The notes beneath the pieces were generated by a model. It did no database searches. It worked only from the letters and a program-made list of their open reading frames with translations, and had not been told where the DNA came from. DNA of 64,000 nucleotides, taken from Pomacea canaliculata (lineage: Eukaryota > Mollusca > Gastropoda > Architaenioglossa > Ampullariidae). This document shows positions 46,891 through 61,800 of this stretch, piece by piece; within the stretch, counting starts at the first letter, position 1, and every line of letters begins with the position of its first letter. The position numbers and the translations under genes are program-made. The stretch covers positions 14,700,091 through 14,764,090 of the forward strand of contig NC_037590.1 of assembly GCF_003073045.1 (NCBI RefSeq), written 5' to 3'.

Positions 46891-49800
46891 CTGCAAAGTA
46901 AAATAAAAAGGATCACTGAAGTTCATTACCCATATAAACCATAAAAACTAACAGAAATATATAATACATTTCTGTAAGGATAAAATTAAGCTGTTTTCTG
47001 CTCTATGAAATAAACATCAACTATTTACAAAAATGTGACCATAAAGCAAGCAAAAGTACAGAGTTGCCTTGTTTCTGCAGTAGATGTCTAATTCGTGTGC
47101 ACACAACTGTTTTCCCACACATCATGACCTAGTATTGCATCACAAATTGCATATGTACATGTAAGTGTACTTTTTTCTTGAACTAATTTATTCCTTTCTC
47201 CATACTAGGACAAGCACTAATGAGATTCCACTGCAACTACAATTGAAATGTGAAATCATTAATATTTTTTTCATACGTTATTAACAACCTTTTGTTACGT
47301 GCTTGTTGTTTCTTCTACCTGGCAGCTGATGAACACCTTGCTGTGTGTAATAGCAGCTAAATGGCAATGACAATATCCACAATGCTGTAAATATGCTTAC
47401 TGTAACATTATACTTGCAGTAAAATGTTTCTTTACAAGAAGCTGGTAGATATTATTAAAGATAATTCCCAAGAAGATTGCTTTTATTATTTTATGATGGT
47501 GAACTAAGTAAAAATGCACTATTTTTAACTTCACTGAATACCCACATTTTCTCTTTCACATTCAAATGCACAACAAAGCAAGCCTGCATAAACATACACA
47601 CACTCTCCCACAGATTATGTCAAGCTATCATGCAAATATTTGCTTTTCAAGCTTCAGGTTCATTTTTTTCTTTTCTGAATACAAACTTAAGTTTATGTAA
47701 AGAACAAACTTTAATAATGTTCCAACAGAATTGAATTCTGATACACCTGACAAAGAAAATAATTATTGAACATCATTATTATTTCCATGCTTTTATTCTT
47801 CTTAAGATACAGATGAAAATGCTTTCTTTTCACCACAGGACCAAAAGAAAGCTTTCAGTACAAGAACAGCAAGATGCAGACTTTTACAAAAAAAAAAAAA
47901 AAAAAAAAACGAAAAACCCAGGCATATTTCTTAATTCATTTTTTCCTTTGTTTCTTATGTGCACACAAAGTAAGCATGTGTATACATGCTATTTTCTTCA
48001 ATCTTCCTTTCTTTCACACACATGCATACATGTGTATGCACATCTACACACACACAAATATGTGCACACACACACACATATTTCAACTTCTCTGACAGCT
48101 GAAATCAATATACAAGTTGAAAAAATTGTCCCCTTCACTGCCATGGTATGAAAAAGTCTCATTCACTGGCATTCTTACTTTGAATTTGTCTATTTTGGAA
48201 ACAGTTGCCCTTTTACACTTATTGCCTGTGTTGCCCCAGTCCCTCTTTTGTTTCTGTGAAGGACAGAGGTTCTCAAAACAGGATGGAGAAATAAGTATCA
48301 TATGTTAACCTGACAGTGAAGAGGTGAACATTGCCTAAAAAAGTAAACTTTTTACAGAAACATTTACACTCTGCATGACAAAACCACACTATTAATAGAA
48401 ACAGCTTAAATTTCGATTGTACAATCTGAGCTATTTATTATAATAAAATATCACTTTCCTCCAACATAAAAAGAAACACGCAAACTGCAAACAGTTTAGG
48501 AAACTAAAAAATAACCCATTCCTGCTAAAATCCAACACTAATGAATCAAAATAATCTTTAAAATAACATTAAAATACATGTGCATCATGCAAGACACAAA
48601 TTTATAAGCTGAAACTATCTTTGGAAGTTATATAAGATATCAAAACTCAGTTAAACAAAAGTTTAAAGAAAGAGCAGATGTGGTTTATGCTGTACAATGC
48701 ACAAGCCTATAAGTCATGTCAAGTTTATGTGCAAATTGATTACAAGACTGCCATCTTTCTCAACAAAAATAACACAATACAGTGTGAATATAAACACATG
48801 CAATCACCGACCTAGGCTCTCTTATTTCCCCTCTTTAAAAGACAAATATTTTTATAGTTCTAATATTGATGCATTAGCTCCTTTTAATCCTTTTTAAGTC
48901 CATAAAACTTGAAATATCTAGAAACTAAAAAAACCCTATGAGCTACAGGTAAAATTTATATAAAATAAGCACAAAAATTCACTGTTATCCTTGCAAAGTA
49001 GGGAAAACAAAAATTGTGATTAAATGGATCCCTCTCTCATTAAACATTGGCTTGGATAAAATATTAGCTATTCAAATGAAAATTTGGTTAATTTGAAGGA
49101 CAACATTTTCTTTTTATAACAGCACATAAACACAATTAAGATGGTCACAGACGGGTTTTGCTTACAGGTGACAAACCAAGAAAAGGTATTACAAACAGCT
49201 CCAAAAATGTCATAAACGTTGATACACAAATGGTTTATTAATGGCAAAAAAAAGTAGATAACCTAGTGTACTTTAGTTCCTACATCAACTTTTAGAAGTT
49301 TTAAAGTTTGGAATGCTATTTATAAACACTAATGAGAATATGATCTTTGTCTAAGAAAAGTGAACTATTTTCTGTATGAATGACTGGCAGAATAATAAGC
49401 CAAACAAAGTTATGGTATGTCACCATCTATAGCTGACATTTTTATAATACAATGTTGCACAAATGTAAAAAGCAATATTCAATGTTCCCCCTCTGCCCCT
49501 CAGTAAATACAGTGCTCATGATAACATGCATATTTGTGTTTAAAGGGTCTTCTAACCTTCCAGTGTAGTGTTGCTACAGCAACAATAATATTACTATTTT
49601 GCGAAGTTTGCATGGTGAATTTACTCCTTTTGGATACCAATAAAAGTTAATGCTATAAATATTGCTTCAATTTTAAATAGCCCATCATCCCAAGAACGAA
49701 TTTTGTCTTTACTTCCTTCCATAGCCTTATTTCTTGCTAATACAGAATGGTATGCAGAAAATTCACTTTAAGAATGGTTGTTTTTCTAAATTATTACTGA

Positions 49801-52800
49801 AACTTAAATTTCTGCACAACACCCACACATTTTCTGTGTATGCCCATCACATAAACATGACCAAGTGAAACTCAACCTCGCCTAAGCTGTAGTTAAGACC
49901 ATTAAGATGCTTATACAATGGCTATTAATAAAGCTTACAGTGACGTGCTTAGTTTGTTGCATCCTTCTCAAACAGTTTTGCAAAAGTTGACATCAAAGGA
50001 AAGTTAACAGAAAAACTTAAGACAGCAGTAAAACCATTCTTTATATACAAGACTCCTCCCCACCCCCCTACATACACACATGCAGACACCTATACAATAA
50101 ATGGACTGAAAGGATTTTTATCAAGCAAAATACAACACAGGAGGTGAAAGGAAAGCAAGAAATGATACTGCATTAAAAGTAAATACTGCACTAACCCTTT
50201 CTGGCTAAGTAGCTGTGTAAAGATGTCAACCTAATACTTGTCCTTAAAAAAAAAAAAAAATCCTTCCCTCCACAACAGGACTTGCTACTAAATTCAATTT
50301 ATACATAAAAAAAAATCCCACCGTGATCATCAGCACAGATTACTAACGACCTTATTCCTTTGACAGGAAACCAGACTACATTTTATGCTGCAAAAATTCA
50401 AAATCAACTGATCTTGCTCCAAGTTATTTACCACTACTGTACAATTAAACAAGATTTCTACACACATTTCTAGCGATGGCATCTTCAGATAAGTGACACA
50501 GAAATTATCTTTCATTCCTACAAAGTACCATTGTATCAGATATAATGGTCTCAGCATTAAGTGCAAACTGTCCTTGCTATGTTTTTAATTTCATTGGAGG
50601 CTCCTGCCTTATTCCTCTGAATTTTTCTTCCCCTACATCCCAGCCAGACAACTATGCTCCTTTTCTGATAACCATATCCAAACTACTCCTGTCACCAGAA
50701 CAACATATGGTCACAGGAATTTTAGTTACTGTGCAGTGAAACAATGAAACTATTCCTTTTCGCCACCTACAAATGAATCCTTCAAATCTGCATGAAAAAC
50801 GCACCTCTTCCTTGAGCATTAGTCCTAACACAGTCCACACAATGCTAGTCCTTTTTCACTCCCTCTCCTTTTTCCACTTATTGCAACTTTCCTACTCATC
50901 TTCCTCTGCAGAATAACGCTATTCACAGTTCTTGTTACTTGGTTCCTCTTTGCGTTGTCTATATTTTTCTTTTATTTGCTGTCAATACTGTTGTTTATTC
51001 TTCTATCCCTTGTATGCTGTCTATGTTTCGTTCTTGGTTTAAGCACTAAAAGCACACTCCTTACAGGTGTGAGTATGGCAAGGCAGCCAGCCTGTAAACT
51101 GATGCTACATGCAGAGAAAGAATAGCACCCTGAGACATGAGTTGAACCCAGAGCAGCCAACCTTTGCTGTACTCATGACAGGTGCTAAATGTTGTGCCAC
51201 TGGACCCAGACATAAAACAAAAAGTGCAGCATACCAGTTAAAAATTTTTCAAGATGATTTAGGGGGAAAAAGCCAAGCTACAAGATATCTGCTTTGTTAA
51301 ACGACCAGCCTGTAAACTGGTGCCACATGAAGAGAATGCACAGTGTGTTCAAGACAAGAGCTGAACCCAGGACAGCCAACCCTCACTATATTGGTGACAG
51401 GCGCTAACCGTTGTGCCACTGGACCACCCCTGGTATCCGGAAGAACCACAAAATGAAACATCCAACAATGATGGCTTTTCATTCCAAGGAGAAAATCACA
51501 CAAAAAAAGTTTGAAAGCAATTTTGAAGAATGTCCTGGGTATTAACCCCCAGGAGAATGGAAAGATGACGATAATACCACCAAAAGACTTGTGCTGAATG
51601 CCTAAGATTTATGGCACACCCAATCAGAAGATCAATTGGCTTTCTGTCCATGCTGAAGCAGAAAACATGCTACAGTTTCACAAAGATGAAAGATCACATG
51701 ACTTCAAATTTGATCCCCAAATTTCTTTTACAGCTTTTTAAATTTTATTAAAGTTAAGCTTGAAATTTTATGTTAAAAACAAAAATAATTGCAACACAGC
51801 AGTGACCCCAACCTCTCACAAAACGTGTGCACACACATGCATATAATAAGCACTCATATTTTCTCTCAAGCCTACCTCACTAAAATATCAACTAAAAATC
51901 AAAATATACAACATGCTAACAACCCTTTTTTCCACAAATAATAAATGTTTCAACCAGTCCACAACCTGTTTAGAAAGAATACCAATTTCACATTGCATTA
52001 AACAAAAAACTGAGGGGAAGACAACTTCATTTACACAAAGACAATACATTTGCTTCATCAAATGTTTCAGTCACTTCCAGTTCATGATTTTCTTGTTCAT
52101 TCACATCTACCCCAACCCTCCCCGGACTTTAAACTACAGGCCTTTTTCTTTAAAATAAAAAGTTTTGTGACTAGTCCTCATAAATCAGAAATGTTGCCAG
52201 TATAATAAAATTACTAAACTTTTCTCTGAAGTTCATACATGACGGAACATTGTACTACCTTTTTGCCTCTGCCAATTGTGAGATGTTTTCCCTTATTTAG
52301 CAGTTTGTAAACAAAGCCAAAAAAACCTTCATAATTTACAGAAATAAAAAACTAAAATGTAGAGAGCACATTTTTACGATAAAACTTAACAACAAATAGC
52401 AAATATGCATACTTTCTATTACGAACAAATTTTCTTTCATTTTTCCTTTTTTTTTTTGGGCATCAAAGTGGACTGGGTCACTTGTACACTGCTGCTAATC
52501 GTAACTGTTGTGATAGATTAGCACCTGAAGATCAGCACTTTCCAAGAAGAAAGAGTAGGTGTTTTTTTGAACACTACAAATGAACACAATGCTGCAGTGA
52601 TTGTGGAGAAGCCCAGTAATGGCCTTTTCATCAGGGCTTTTGCTTCTGGCTTCTGCTGTCTGCTGCAATGCGTCGCACTTTCGAGTTGTCCATACTTCCT
52701 CCGACGAGGACTGGCAGACCTGAGCCCTTAAAACTGAGCCTGCCCCCTGTGGATGGGGTTGCCAAACGATCACTAGTGCGACTATCCATTACCCCTTCTT

Positions 52801-55800
52801 GCGACTCGGACCCCTTGGTGGCCAAAGACAGCCGCACTGGCAGCCTGTCCTTGGGCTGACTCGACAGGCCTCTAACATCTGAAGAGGCAAGAAAAAATGG
52901 GGGAAGAAAAAAAGAAAAGAACAAAACAAGAAGGTGAATGAATCCAGAAAAAGCATAAAACAGTTGGTAAAGATCACAGTAACAAAGAAGAAAACAGGAA
53001 CAAAGGAAGTTTGATGAAAATATGAATTGAATAAAATGGACATAGAAATGAGTGACAATGACAAGAGAGTTGTTAAGGTTAAGCAAAATGCAACTTTTAT
53101 GCATGAAAGATACAATGGGCACAAATACCAAGCCCCTGATGAAAATCTGAAGAAAACTGCATTCAATGATACTTCAAGCAGGGCATGCAAAGTACTATAC
53201 AGCATTAAAGGTAAACTGCCCGTCAGACCCAAAAAGCATGCAGCATATTGCAAGCCTCTCATCAGAAAGAAATGGGACACAGGCCACAAAGACTTGCAAC
53301 AACCGCTTTTCCTCAGCATGAAAAACTGGAGCAGGAAGCAAGCAAGGTGCAATATAGATCTAGTACTGAAATAAGATACTATAAGTATTTAGAGCTAATC
53401 ACAGCAAATTGTGCTATTACAACATCAAAATACTGCACAGTCAACATTAATAAAAGCCCCATAGCACTCGAAAAACACACAAAATCCTCTTTTTCTACCA
53501 TCATAATGCCCCAAACTGCATCAAGCAAGCAGACCAACTAGTGGGCCCTTGCTATGGAAACTTTTGGGCTATTTATTCTTTAGGAATGCCTTCAAACATA
53601 TTCAATGGTTGGTCATCAACCATCCTGAGCTCTGTGCAGCTTAAAGTCCAATGTGACTGCTTCAGAATCATGCCAAGATACTTGCACTACATCTACATTG
53701 TGCCATGAAGAACTATGCATTTCACATGGAAGACATGCCAGAAATAATCAACTTTAGAAAGTTTGTCTTTTTATTTGATTTTAAGAAATTTCTTGTTTTA
53801 AAGTTGTTACAAATTTCCAGCAAATCTGAAAATCAATGTCTCCTTGCTTTTCATTATAAATTAAAGCTGCTGGACAGCTATACCTATATTACTGAGTTAC
53901 AAGAAATACAACAGTCTGAAAGTCAACAGTATGTTCATGCTTGAAATTCTCATTTTAAATCAAAGCAACAATTATGGTTTGAAAGATGTATGCCACTATT
54001 TGCGTTTAGTTTTGAGACACTTAACAATTGAGGCATGCTTCTAAAGATTCTCAAATTGAACCCATTCACACGCATATTAAAAAATGATATATCCCCAATT
54101 CTAGCCACGTCGTTTTGACTGCAAAATTATAATAGGCTGTAGATTTATAAGTTACAGAAACAACTAAGGGCTATTCGGTAAATTTTCTTCAAAAACTACA
54201 AACAAAAATCAATAATATTTAAATTCCAAATGTGGTGCATAGGTATTGGAAGGTGGGCTGTGGTGTTAAAAATACTGTGTATCAAGCAAATTAGCTCCAA
54301 CTATAAGCAAACAAACTCAGGCCACCAGCTAATCATGGAAATGGAGAAATAAAGAACAGTTAACTGAAAATGCGTAAAAAAGTGTTTAAAAGCTAATTTA
54401 GTTTTATCACTACTTTAGTGGAGCTTTCACATACATTTTCTGTTTGTAGGAAATTACTCAACCTTAAATCTTAATACTATTAACCAGCAAAATTACAGCA
54501 TCCATAATTTTTAAGCAGTTTTTTTTTTTTAGCTAGTATGACCAATACAACTAAACTAGGTCATAATATAACAAATACCATTTGTGGCTTGGAGAATGTT
54601 TTAGACACACAATGGTACTCACTTGCTCCTTAGCCTAATCAATATTTGCATTGTGGTGTCCACTCTCTCTTGAGTTAAGCACAAGTTAGAGTCACGCCAA
54701 ATAAACATCTCTGATGAGAATCTCAAACTTTTACAACAGATGAGATTTTAAAATGTTCAGAAATTTAGTGAGATTAAAAACTGAGAAAAAAACTGTGCAC
54801 TCTGCAAAATAACAAAAAGCATGTTTTCTCTCTTCATTCAAATGTGAGTACAAAGACTCAGAGGTGATAATTTTTGCTGATGTCTTTATTTTGTAATGGG
54901 CAGTTCCTCTTCTTTGCAGCATTACTTCAGTTGTAATATTTCTTGTACAATTTTTCAGCCACACCACAATCACTTTTAGCTAATTCCTTGGTTTTCTGAA
55001 CCAGTTTCATTTTTAGTACATTTTACTATATATGACTGAAAACCAGCAATAATATATTTCTGACTGCCGATTGGAGCATAAAAAGTGTTGGATATTTTCA
55101 AAATAACTTAATTAAAAAAAAATGCATGACTTTTACATCAGTGCAGTTCTTAATTCTTGTTATATGTGCAGTCTTGCATTTATAATGAGTAGTATGTCCA
55201 TTAGCACATCCGCACTGGACACAAATTACAAAGAATGCCTAGGCAGTTAAATACTGCAAAATGGAAATAGGCTCTGACAATAATGTAACAAGCAAAATCC
55301 CAGGGGAAAAAGTTTAGGTTAAAAACTTCGGAGATGCTAATTTAAGTCACCACGTCGAAAGGTTTAAACAGGAAAAAAAAAATCCATATTTCAAAAGAAT
55401 GAAGCCTAAAAAATTTCAGCAGACTGGAGGGCTGGGGTACAAGATTATTTTGTGCTGACAATGATGATGTATTAATTGGCATTTTTACACCACAGTAAAT
55501 GTACAAAGGATCTGCATAAGCTAAACTTAATATGGCATCTTTACATCATATATTAGTTGTATAATTTAACAGTGCTGTTATTTTTGGATGTACAAACTAG
55601 ATCTGTATTTCTGTATTAAAAACAAAAACCTAAAGAAAAAGGCAAAGGGCAGGGACTGATGGAAGGCAAGGGCCAGATAAAAAAAAAATGGCATAGATGT
55701 GTCTTACACAAGCATTCAATTCTTTGCAAATAAAACATCCACTCAAGGTCAGCTTATTGCAAACATTACAGATTAAACTGGAATTTTACAGACACATACC

Positions 55801-58800
55801 TTTCTGTGTGCATGTGTATGTCTGTGTGTGCATATACGGCATGCACACACACAATATACTCTACTCATCTGTATGATATAAAGTTATAGTGTTAATCTGT
55901 TGGTGTTTAGTTTACATCCCACAATACATATGCTGAACGAAATGTACACAGTTCAGAGCCTGAATGCACAACATACTTAATGTTACGTCAGTGTGATTGC
56001 ACTGCTCAGAAAGAACTCATATGGTCTATTACTTTAGGTTTTTTTCAGTGTTTTGCCAGCTCGAACAGTTTGTCAATCGTTGTATTTCCCTGAAATAAGA
56101 AAAGGGAGGTAAATCTTACACTAACACTGCTTTTCTTTTTATTTGTGTTTGCAAACATTACAAATCACACAAATGTGTGATATTACAAATACAAAACATT
56201 TGTTTCCTTCTACATGTATATATATAACTGACAAAACAACGAGACATTTTACAAAAATGGTATACACATATAATTAATGGAACAGAAGGTGTCATGGAGT
56301 AAAAATAGGAAGCAATAACTACATGCCTGAACCTCCATGCAAGCAGTAAGATAAACTAACTTGAAACTACAGGATGTCAAACATATTCAGTTTTCTCTAG
56401 AGCAAGGCAATCCACATCACTTTTACATATGAGAAATGTGGTGAAATTTGATAATCTTAGTTCATGATAAAGGCTGTAAAAGAATGATGAAATGCATAAT
56501 ATAGCTGAACATTTTAGGAAGCACTGGTGACTTCAAAAACAAGTAAAAACACTGGGAGGCTACAGCCAGATGTGCATGAAAATAATTTTTTTTAAAAATG
56601 AACACATAAAATTATAATTCGAACAGCAGGAATTAACAAAAAGTCTTGAATACATTACTATTTATCAAACTGCATATCGGAAACTGTCTACCTATACCAG
56701 AGTTGTTTATTATGTTTGTCAAACAGATTTATGATGAAAACCAACCTGCTCTATCCTTAATCCTTTTCTTCGGTGATGCAAAATTATATTAACGTTACCT
56801 TGCTGTTCTATCCCAAGCTGTAAGCTTGGCCCACAACTAACCCTGATAAAGGAAATAAAATTTTGCAATTTTTCTGCAAGTGTTAACAAAATGTAACATT
56901 AAAAATTTGTTTAAATCTATTTAAAATATCATGAATGATATTTAAAAAATTAAATCGCTACAATATACAATTTTTTTTACTACTTCAAATATCTGCAGTT
57001 GTCTACAAATACTTTTAATCATTTCAAGTAAAACTGGATCTAACAAGCTGATTAGGGGCTGGAGAATAACATGTGTAAATGCTTGGGAAAACCGTTTTTC
57101 CTAAAAAAAAAGTATGATTGTAACTAGCACCAATAAAAATAAAAGTGGTTTAATTAAAAATGTTATGTGTATTTTTATGGCAAAAAGACAGATTTATATG
57201 AATATACATTAAAGAAAATAAAATACTGTTAATAATAACTTCCACTTACAGTTTGTCATTGAAGAATAATGAAGCTTCTATGAGTTTGTACATGTATTTT
57301 TACTTTGCTTCTGCTCACATATAAAATAATTTGGACAGGAAATCGTTATCATTATGCTAATATTTTAACATGCAGTGCTCATGGGATGTGCAAATTAAAT
57401 GCCAGCAATTTAGTATTTCTTCTGTACACTTATCATATTTTCATCTTCAACTACTAACCCCACATTCTCTAATTATTATGTGTAAATTGATTTTCATTTA
57501 TATGTCAAGAACTTAATCAGCTATCATCATCTGAAATGAACAAACAAGTGATGGGTCTTTGAAATGTTATTTCTTATCTTGTAAATAAATCTCATTTTCT
57601 CCTACAGCATTTAAATGTAAAGTTAGAGTGCTGTCTACAATACAAATGCAGCTATCCTGTAGTCAGGACATGAAAAATGAACCCTTTGCAGCAAATAACT
57701 TTCTTTCTTCATTGCTTCTACAAATAACTTGCTATGCCTACCTTTATCCCAGTTCCCATATCAGAATTTTCAAATTATATTTTGGCTGTGATGATGTATT
57801 TGTCAATGACCTAATAGGATCAAGAGTATTTAAAATGTCCTAGAAGACTGTGGGATTTAACATTTTAAATATCAGGATATATAAATGATGTGGCTTAGAA
57901 GGGATAGACATTGAACTGTGATTCCCAAGTCAAAGGCACAGGAATCTGACCACTAGATCCAACCTTCTGGTGTCTTTTACCAACCCTGATTAATCAAGTA
58001 CCCATATACTGAATACTGAGTAGTAAGAAGGGGGCTCAGTGCAAATGAGAGTATGACACCTTCGCTGTCTACAAATCATACATAGTTACAAATGCTTAAC
58101 ATGAAGAGGACACCTTGAAATACACATTTCAGTAGTGTTGCCTGTTGGAAATGGCATGTGACTATTACCTTTTTGAATGATCATCTTCACTGTACTAGTT
58201 ACAAGTATTTTAAGTCACAGCATAATTTATATTAATGTAGAGATTAATATATCTACTGTAATATGTGATGCATTCTTTATGCTCATCTTCAAATGTGAAA
58301 ATATCTGTTCATATACCATATTGGCAAAATTTGTAATCCTAATTTAACCTTCCTTCAAAGAACAAGGTTCTGATAAACAGAATAGTTCTATGCAACTCCC
58401 ACAACCCATACCAAAATCTACTTGTATAAAGTAGACAATAAAGGTGGCCAGGCAAGAAACTGTTTAGATCTGTTAAGTCTTAAAAAAGTGTTCATAGGAT
58501 ACTTCAGGAAGTGTGTCTCACTTTGTTTAATTTGATACTTTAGAGGCTAAGAGCCCAGTCAACATTTTGATCCTAAGATGTCTCAAATAAAGATTTTGTT
58601 CTTATACGCAATATTTGTATTAATTCAACACACTGCATGATGAAAAGTATACAGAATCTGCCATGAAACAGTTTTTATAGTGTTGCATCTTCAAAATGAA
58701 AACTTCTATTGCAGGAAAACTGCTAACAATTACACTTAAAAAAAAAAAAATGAAACCAATAAATCAGTAGCCCCCCCTTCCCCCCAAAAAAAAACCCAAC

Positions 58801-61800
58801 CATACACACAAACAAAAACATAATGATAAAAGAAAACAAGGCTTTTAAAAAGAGAAAGATGAGCTCTGCTGAGATTCTTTTCCCCTTAAAGGAATTTATT
58901 AGCATAGCCTAATGTAACTGTATAAAAATGTCTTCAATAAGATTCCACTATTATCAGTGTAAAATGAAAAGAAGCAAGAATTAATAGCAACTGCTGCTTT
59001 TGACTATAAACATATCTTGATCAAACATACAGAAAAAAATAAAATAATAAAAAAAAACTTGAAAACTCAACCTACAGTTCATCCACAATTTAGAAAGATA
59101 AAGCAACAAATCTATTTTGGGGAAATCATTAACTTTGAATATTTTCTATACATTTAGAAAATATACAATGATATAAAAAAGCTGTGTCCCTTAAGTGGAA
59201 AGTGTGGCCCTAAAGCATAAAAAAGCCAGTCAGATATTCAGAAGTTAACGGCTGTTAAAAAGCTTTCTAAAATATTTTTCTTCTAAACAGCAGTAAGGAT
59301 GCATCTACTTGCCTTCCCAAAATTAAAAAAAAAAAGAAGTGGTGATGATAACGAGTGATATTATGATGGTGATGACAAATGAAGTAACAATACAATGGGT
59401 TAAGTGCATGCTTATGTGTTTACAAGAAGAATAAATTAGGACAACTCTAAAGGAAGGCAGGCGCTTGCACACAAGCACATGCATGCACTCTTTCAAACAT
59501 ACATGGGAAAGGAAAAGAGAAAGAGAAAGAGAAAGCGGAAGGAAGGCATGATGAGAGTAAGAGAGAAAACAAATAATAAAAAAACTATTTGTAAACATCA
59601 ACAATTATCATGTCTAAATACAAAGATTTCTAATGAAGAAATTACACCATACACGCACGCACACACAGGCATTCAGACCATTCACATCCACACCATACAT
59701 GGAAGTATGTCTTTCTGACTAGTATCACAAGGGTTGTTACAGTTGATAATGTTCGCTCTACCATATCAAACCCATTTCCTCTGCTACTTTCCACAAGTCT
59801 ACATAAAATTAAAAACCCAAAAGTTCAAAATTTATTATGGATAACAACACATAATTTTGTGCTTGTTAAGCATAAGAAATCTTACTTGTAAGGCAATATT
59901 CAAGCACTTCAAGGAAATTCTATTAATCCAAAAATCTTCTATTAGATGGGCAAAAGATTTTACAAATTTTGATAAAACCATGGCAAATCTTTATCTGATA
60001 TATTCTATCATTTGTGCTTTCTCCTGTGAACACTAGCACTACATAACAAAAAGCTCGTTTTGAAACTGCTTATATTATTATTCTATGGTGAAAGCTAGTC
60101 TGGGAATTATAAAATAGGACAATGTATCAGATGCTGATATCACCAGTATATGACAAAATATTTCAGCCTGTAACCTTCTTTTCTCCTCGAGATATACAAT
60201 AGCTAATGATGTGGAAAGCAAAGGATGCCAAAATACTTGCATTATTCTTTTGTGGGTACACTCCTTTGCAAAGCAAATAACTTAAACTAGATCAGAACAG
60301 CGGTACTTACTTACTGACTCTCAGACAGGTAGTCTGCGTTTAGCAAAAAAGACAGATATTGGAAGTACTTCCAGAAGATTTATCATATGGAACAACTTTG
60401 TAAACTGGTCTAATAACCTCTTTGAACTAGTCCTAGACCATATCGTTTTTTTTCTCCTAAGAACGAAGAAATAAAAAAATGTTTCCTGTTTTACTTTTTT
60501 ATGTGGAATAATAAATTTAAGTAAGAATCTCAGCATACATATTTTAAAATACAAATTTATAATTTTATGATAGCTAAATAAACTGACAAAAATGTACACT
60601 AAGATCACACCACAAAATTACTGGGACCAATGCAACAGAAGTTTCACCCTTCTCCACTCTTCCCTTTCAAATTTTGCTTAAAGTTACTTACTGTTAAAGT
60701 CTGCTGGAGAAGGAACACCTTGAAGAGCCATCTGATCTGGGCGTCCACGACTAGGCATGGCAGTTCCTTGCAAAGCTCGTGCAGTGGAACTGTGCAATTT
60801 GCGATCACGTTCCAATTCCTCTGTACCCCGTCCCCCCTGTTAGACAAACATGCACAGATACATCACAAAAGAATTCAACATAATTTCAAAAAAAAAAAAA
60901 CAAAAAACAAAAAACAAAAAACAAAATATGAAAAAGTTATTAACTTTTAAAATGAACATATTTAAAAAAAAACAAAAAAACAAAAACGCCAACTCACAAA
61001 TTTGAGCATGTTCCAGTCAAAGACATAGTCATATGTGAATCCCTGGCGGTGAAACAGGTTTCTGAAAAGTTGTCTCAGGTATGAGTAGTCAGGCTTGTCA
61101 TCAAACCGTAGTGAGCGGCAAAAGTTGAGGTAGGTGGCAAATTCAGCTGTAATAACAGAATTACAGGCAAGTTTCACTTTTACTTGCTTACTTCATTTTA
61201 AATAATGCAAAACATCTATAACTCAGGGATGATGTGACAAGTCTGCATACCTTTAGCTTCTGAAATTTTGTATTTTTTTGATAAAGAGCGAAACAAAGGC
61301 AGTGTAATAAGGTAAAAGTACACAGTTTCTATAGAAGCATAACATCTGGCAACATTTTACTTCTTAAAACTGCACATTGTTTCATGAGTACTGAAACAGC
61401 AAGATACAGCAACTTGTAAATAAAAGACTTGAAAAGAGCTAGATAATATATACCACAATAAGAATTTCTTCTTCTCACAACTCTGCATTTATGATTTAAA
61501 ATCCAAACCCTGCTTTCAGACTAAGCTGATTCTTTTAAGAGCCAGTGACAGCTTCTCATATAAAAGAGACTTACATACATACATATCATCATTTCATGAA
61601 AAGTTGGAGCCTTTTGAGGATGAATTATGGCAAAATCATCACTAGAATTATACTTTTACCAAACTTAAAACCAAGTTGAATTGATATGTGGAGGGAATGA
61701 AAAGAATGAAAATCATATGACCTCCTTTGCAAGATGTATGCACCTAAGAACCACCTGGGTGTTTTAGTGATTGTGCAGTCAAAATGTTTGTGTGATATAT

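Noticed and set aside
52789-53352. 187-codon hydrophobic minus-strand frame and overlapping 115-codon plus-strand frame
   Set aside because: The minus frame is Phe/Leu-rich because the intron is T-rich on that strand, and it runs through the splice acceptor of the 52631-52878 exon. No homology or splice support for either.
59510-59720. Lys/Arg-rich plus-strand frame
   Set aside because: It arises from a GAAAGA purine tract.
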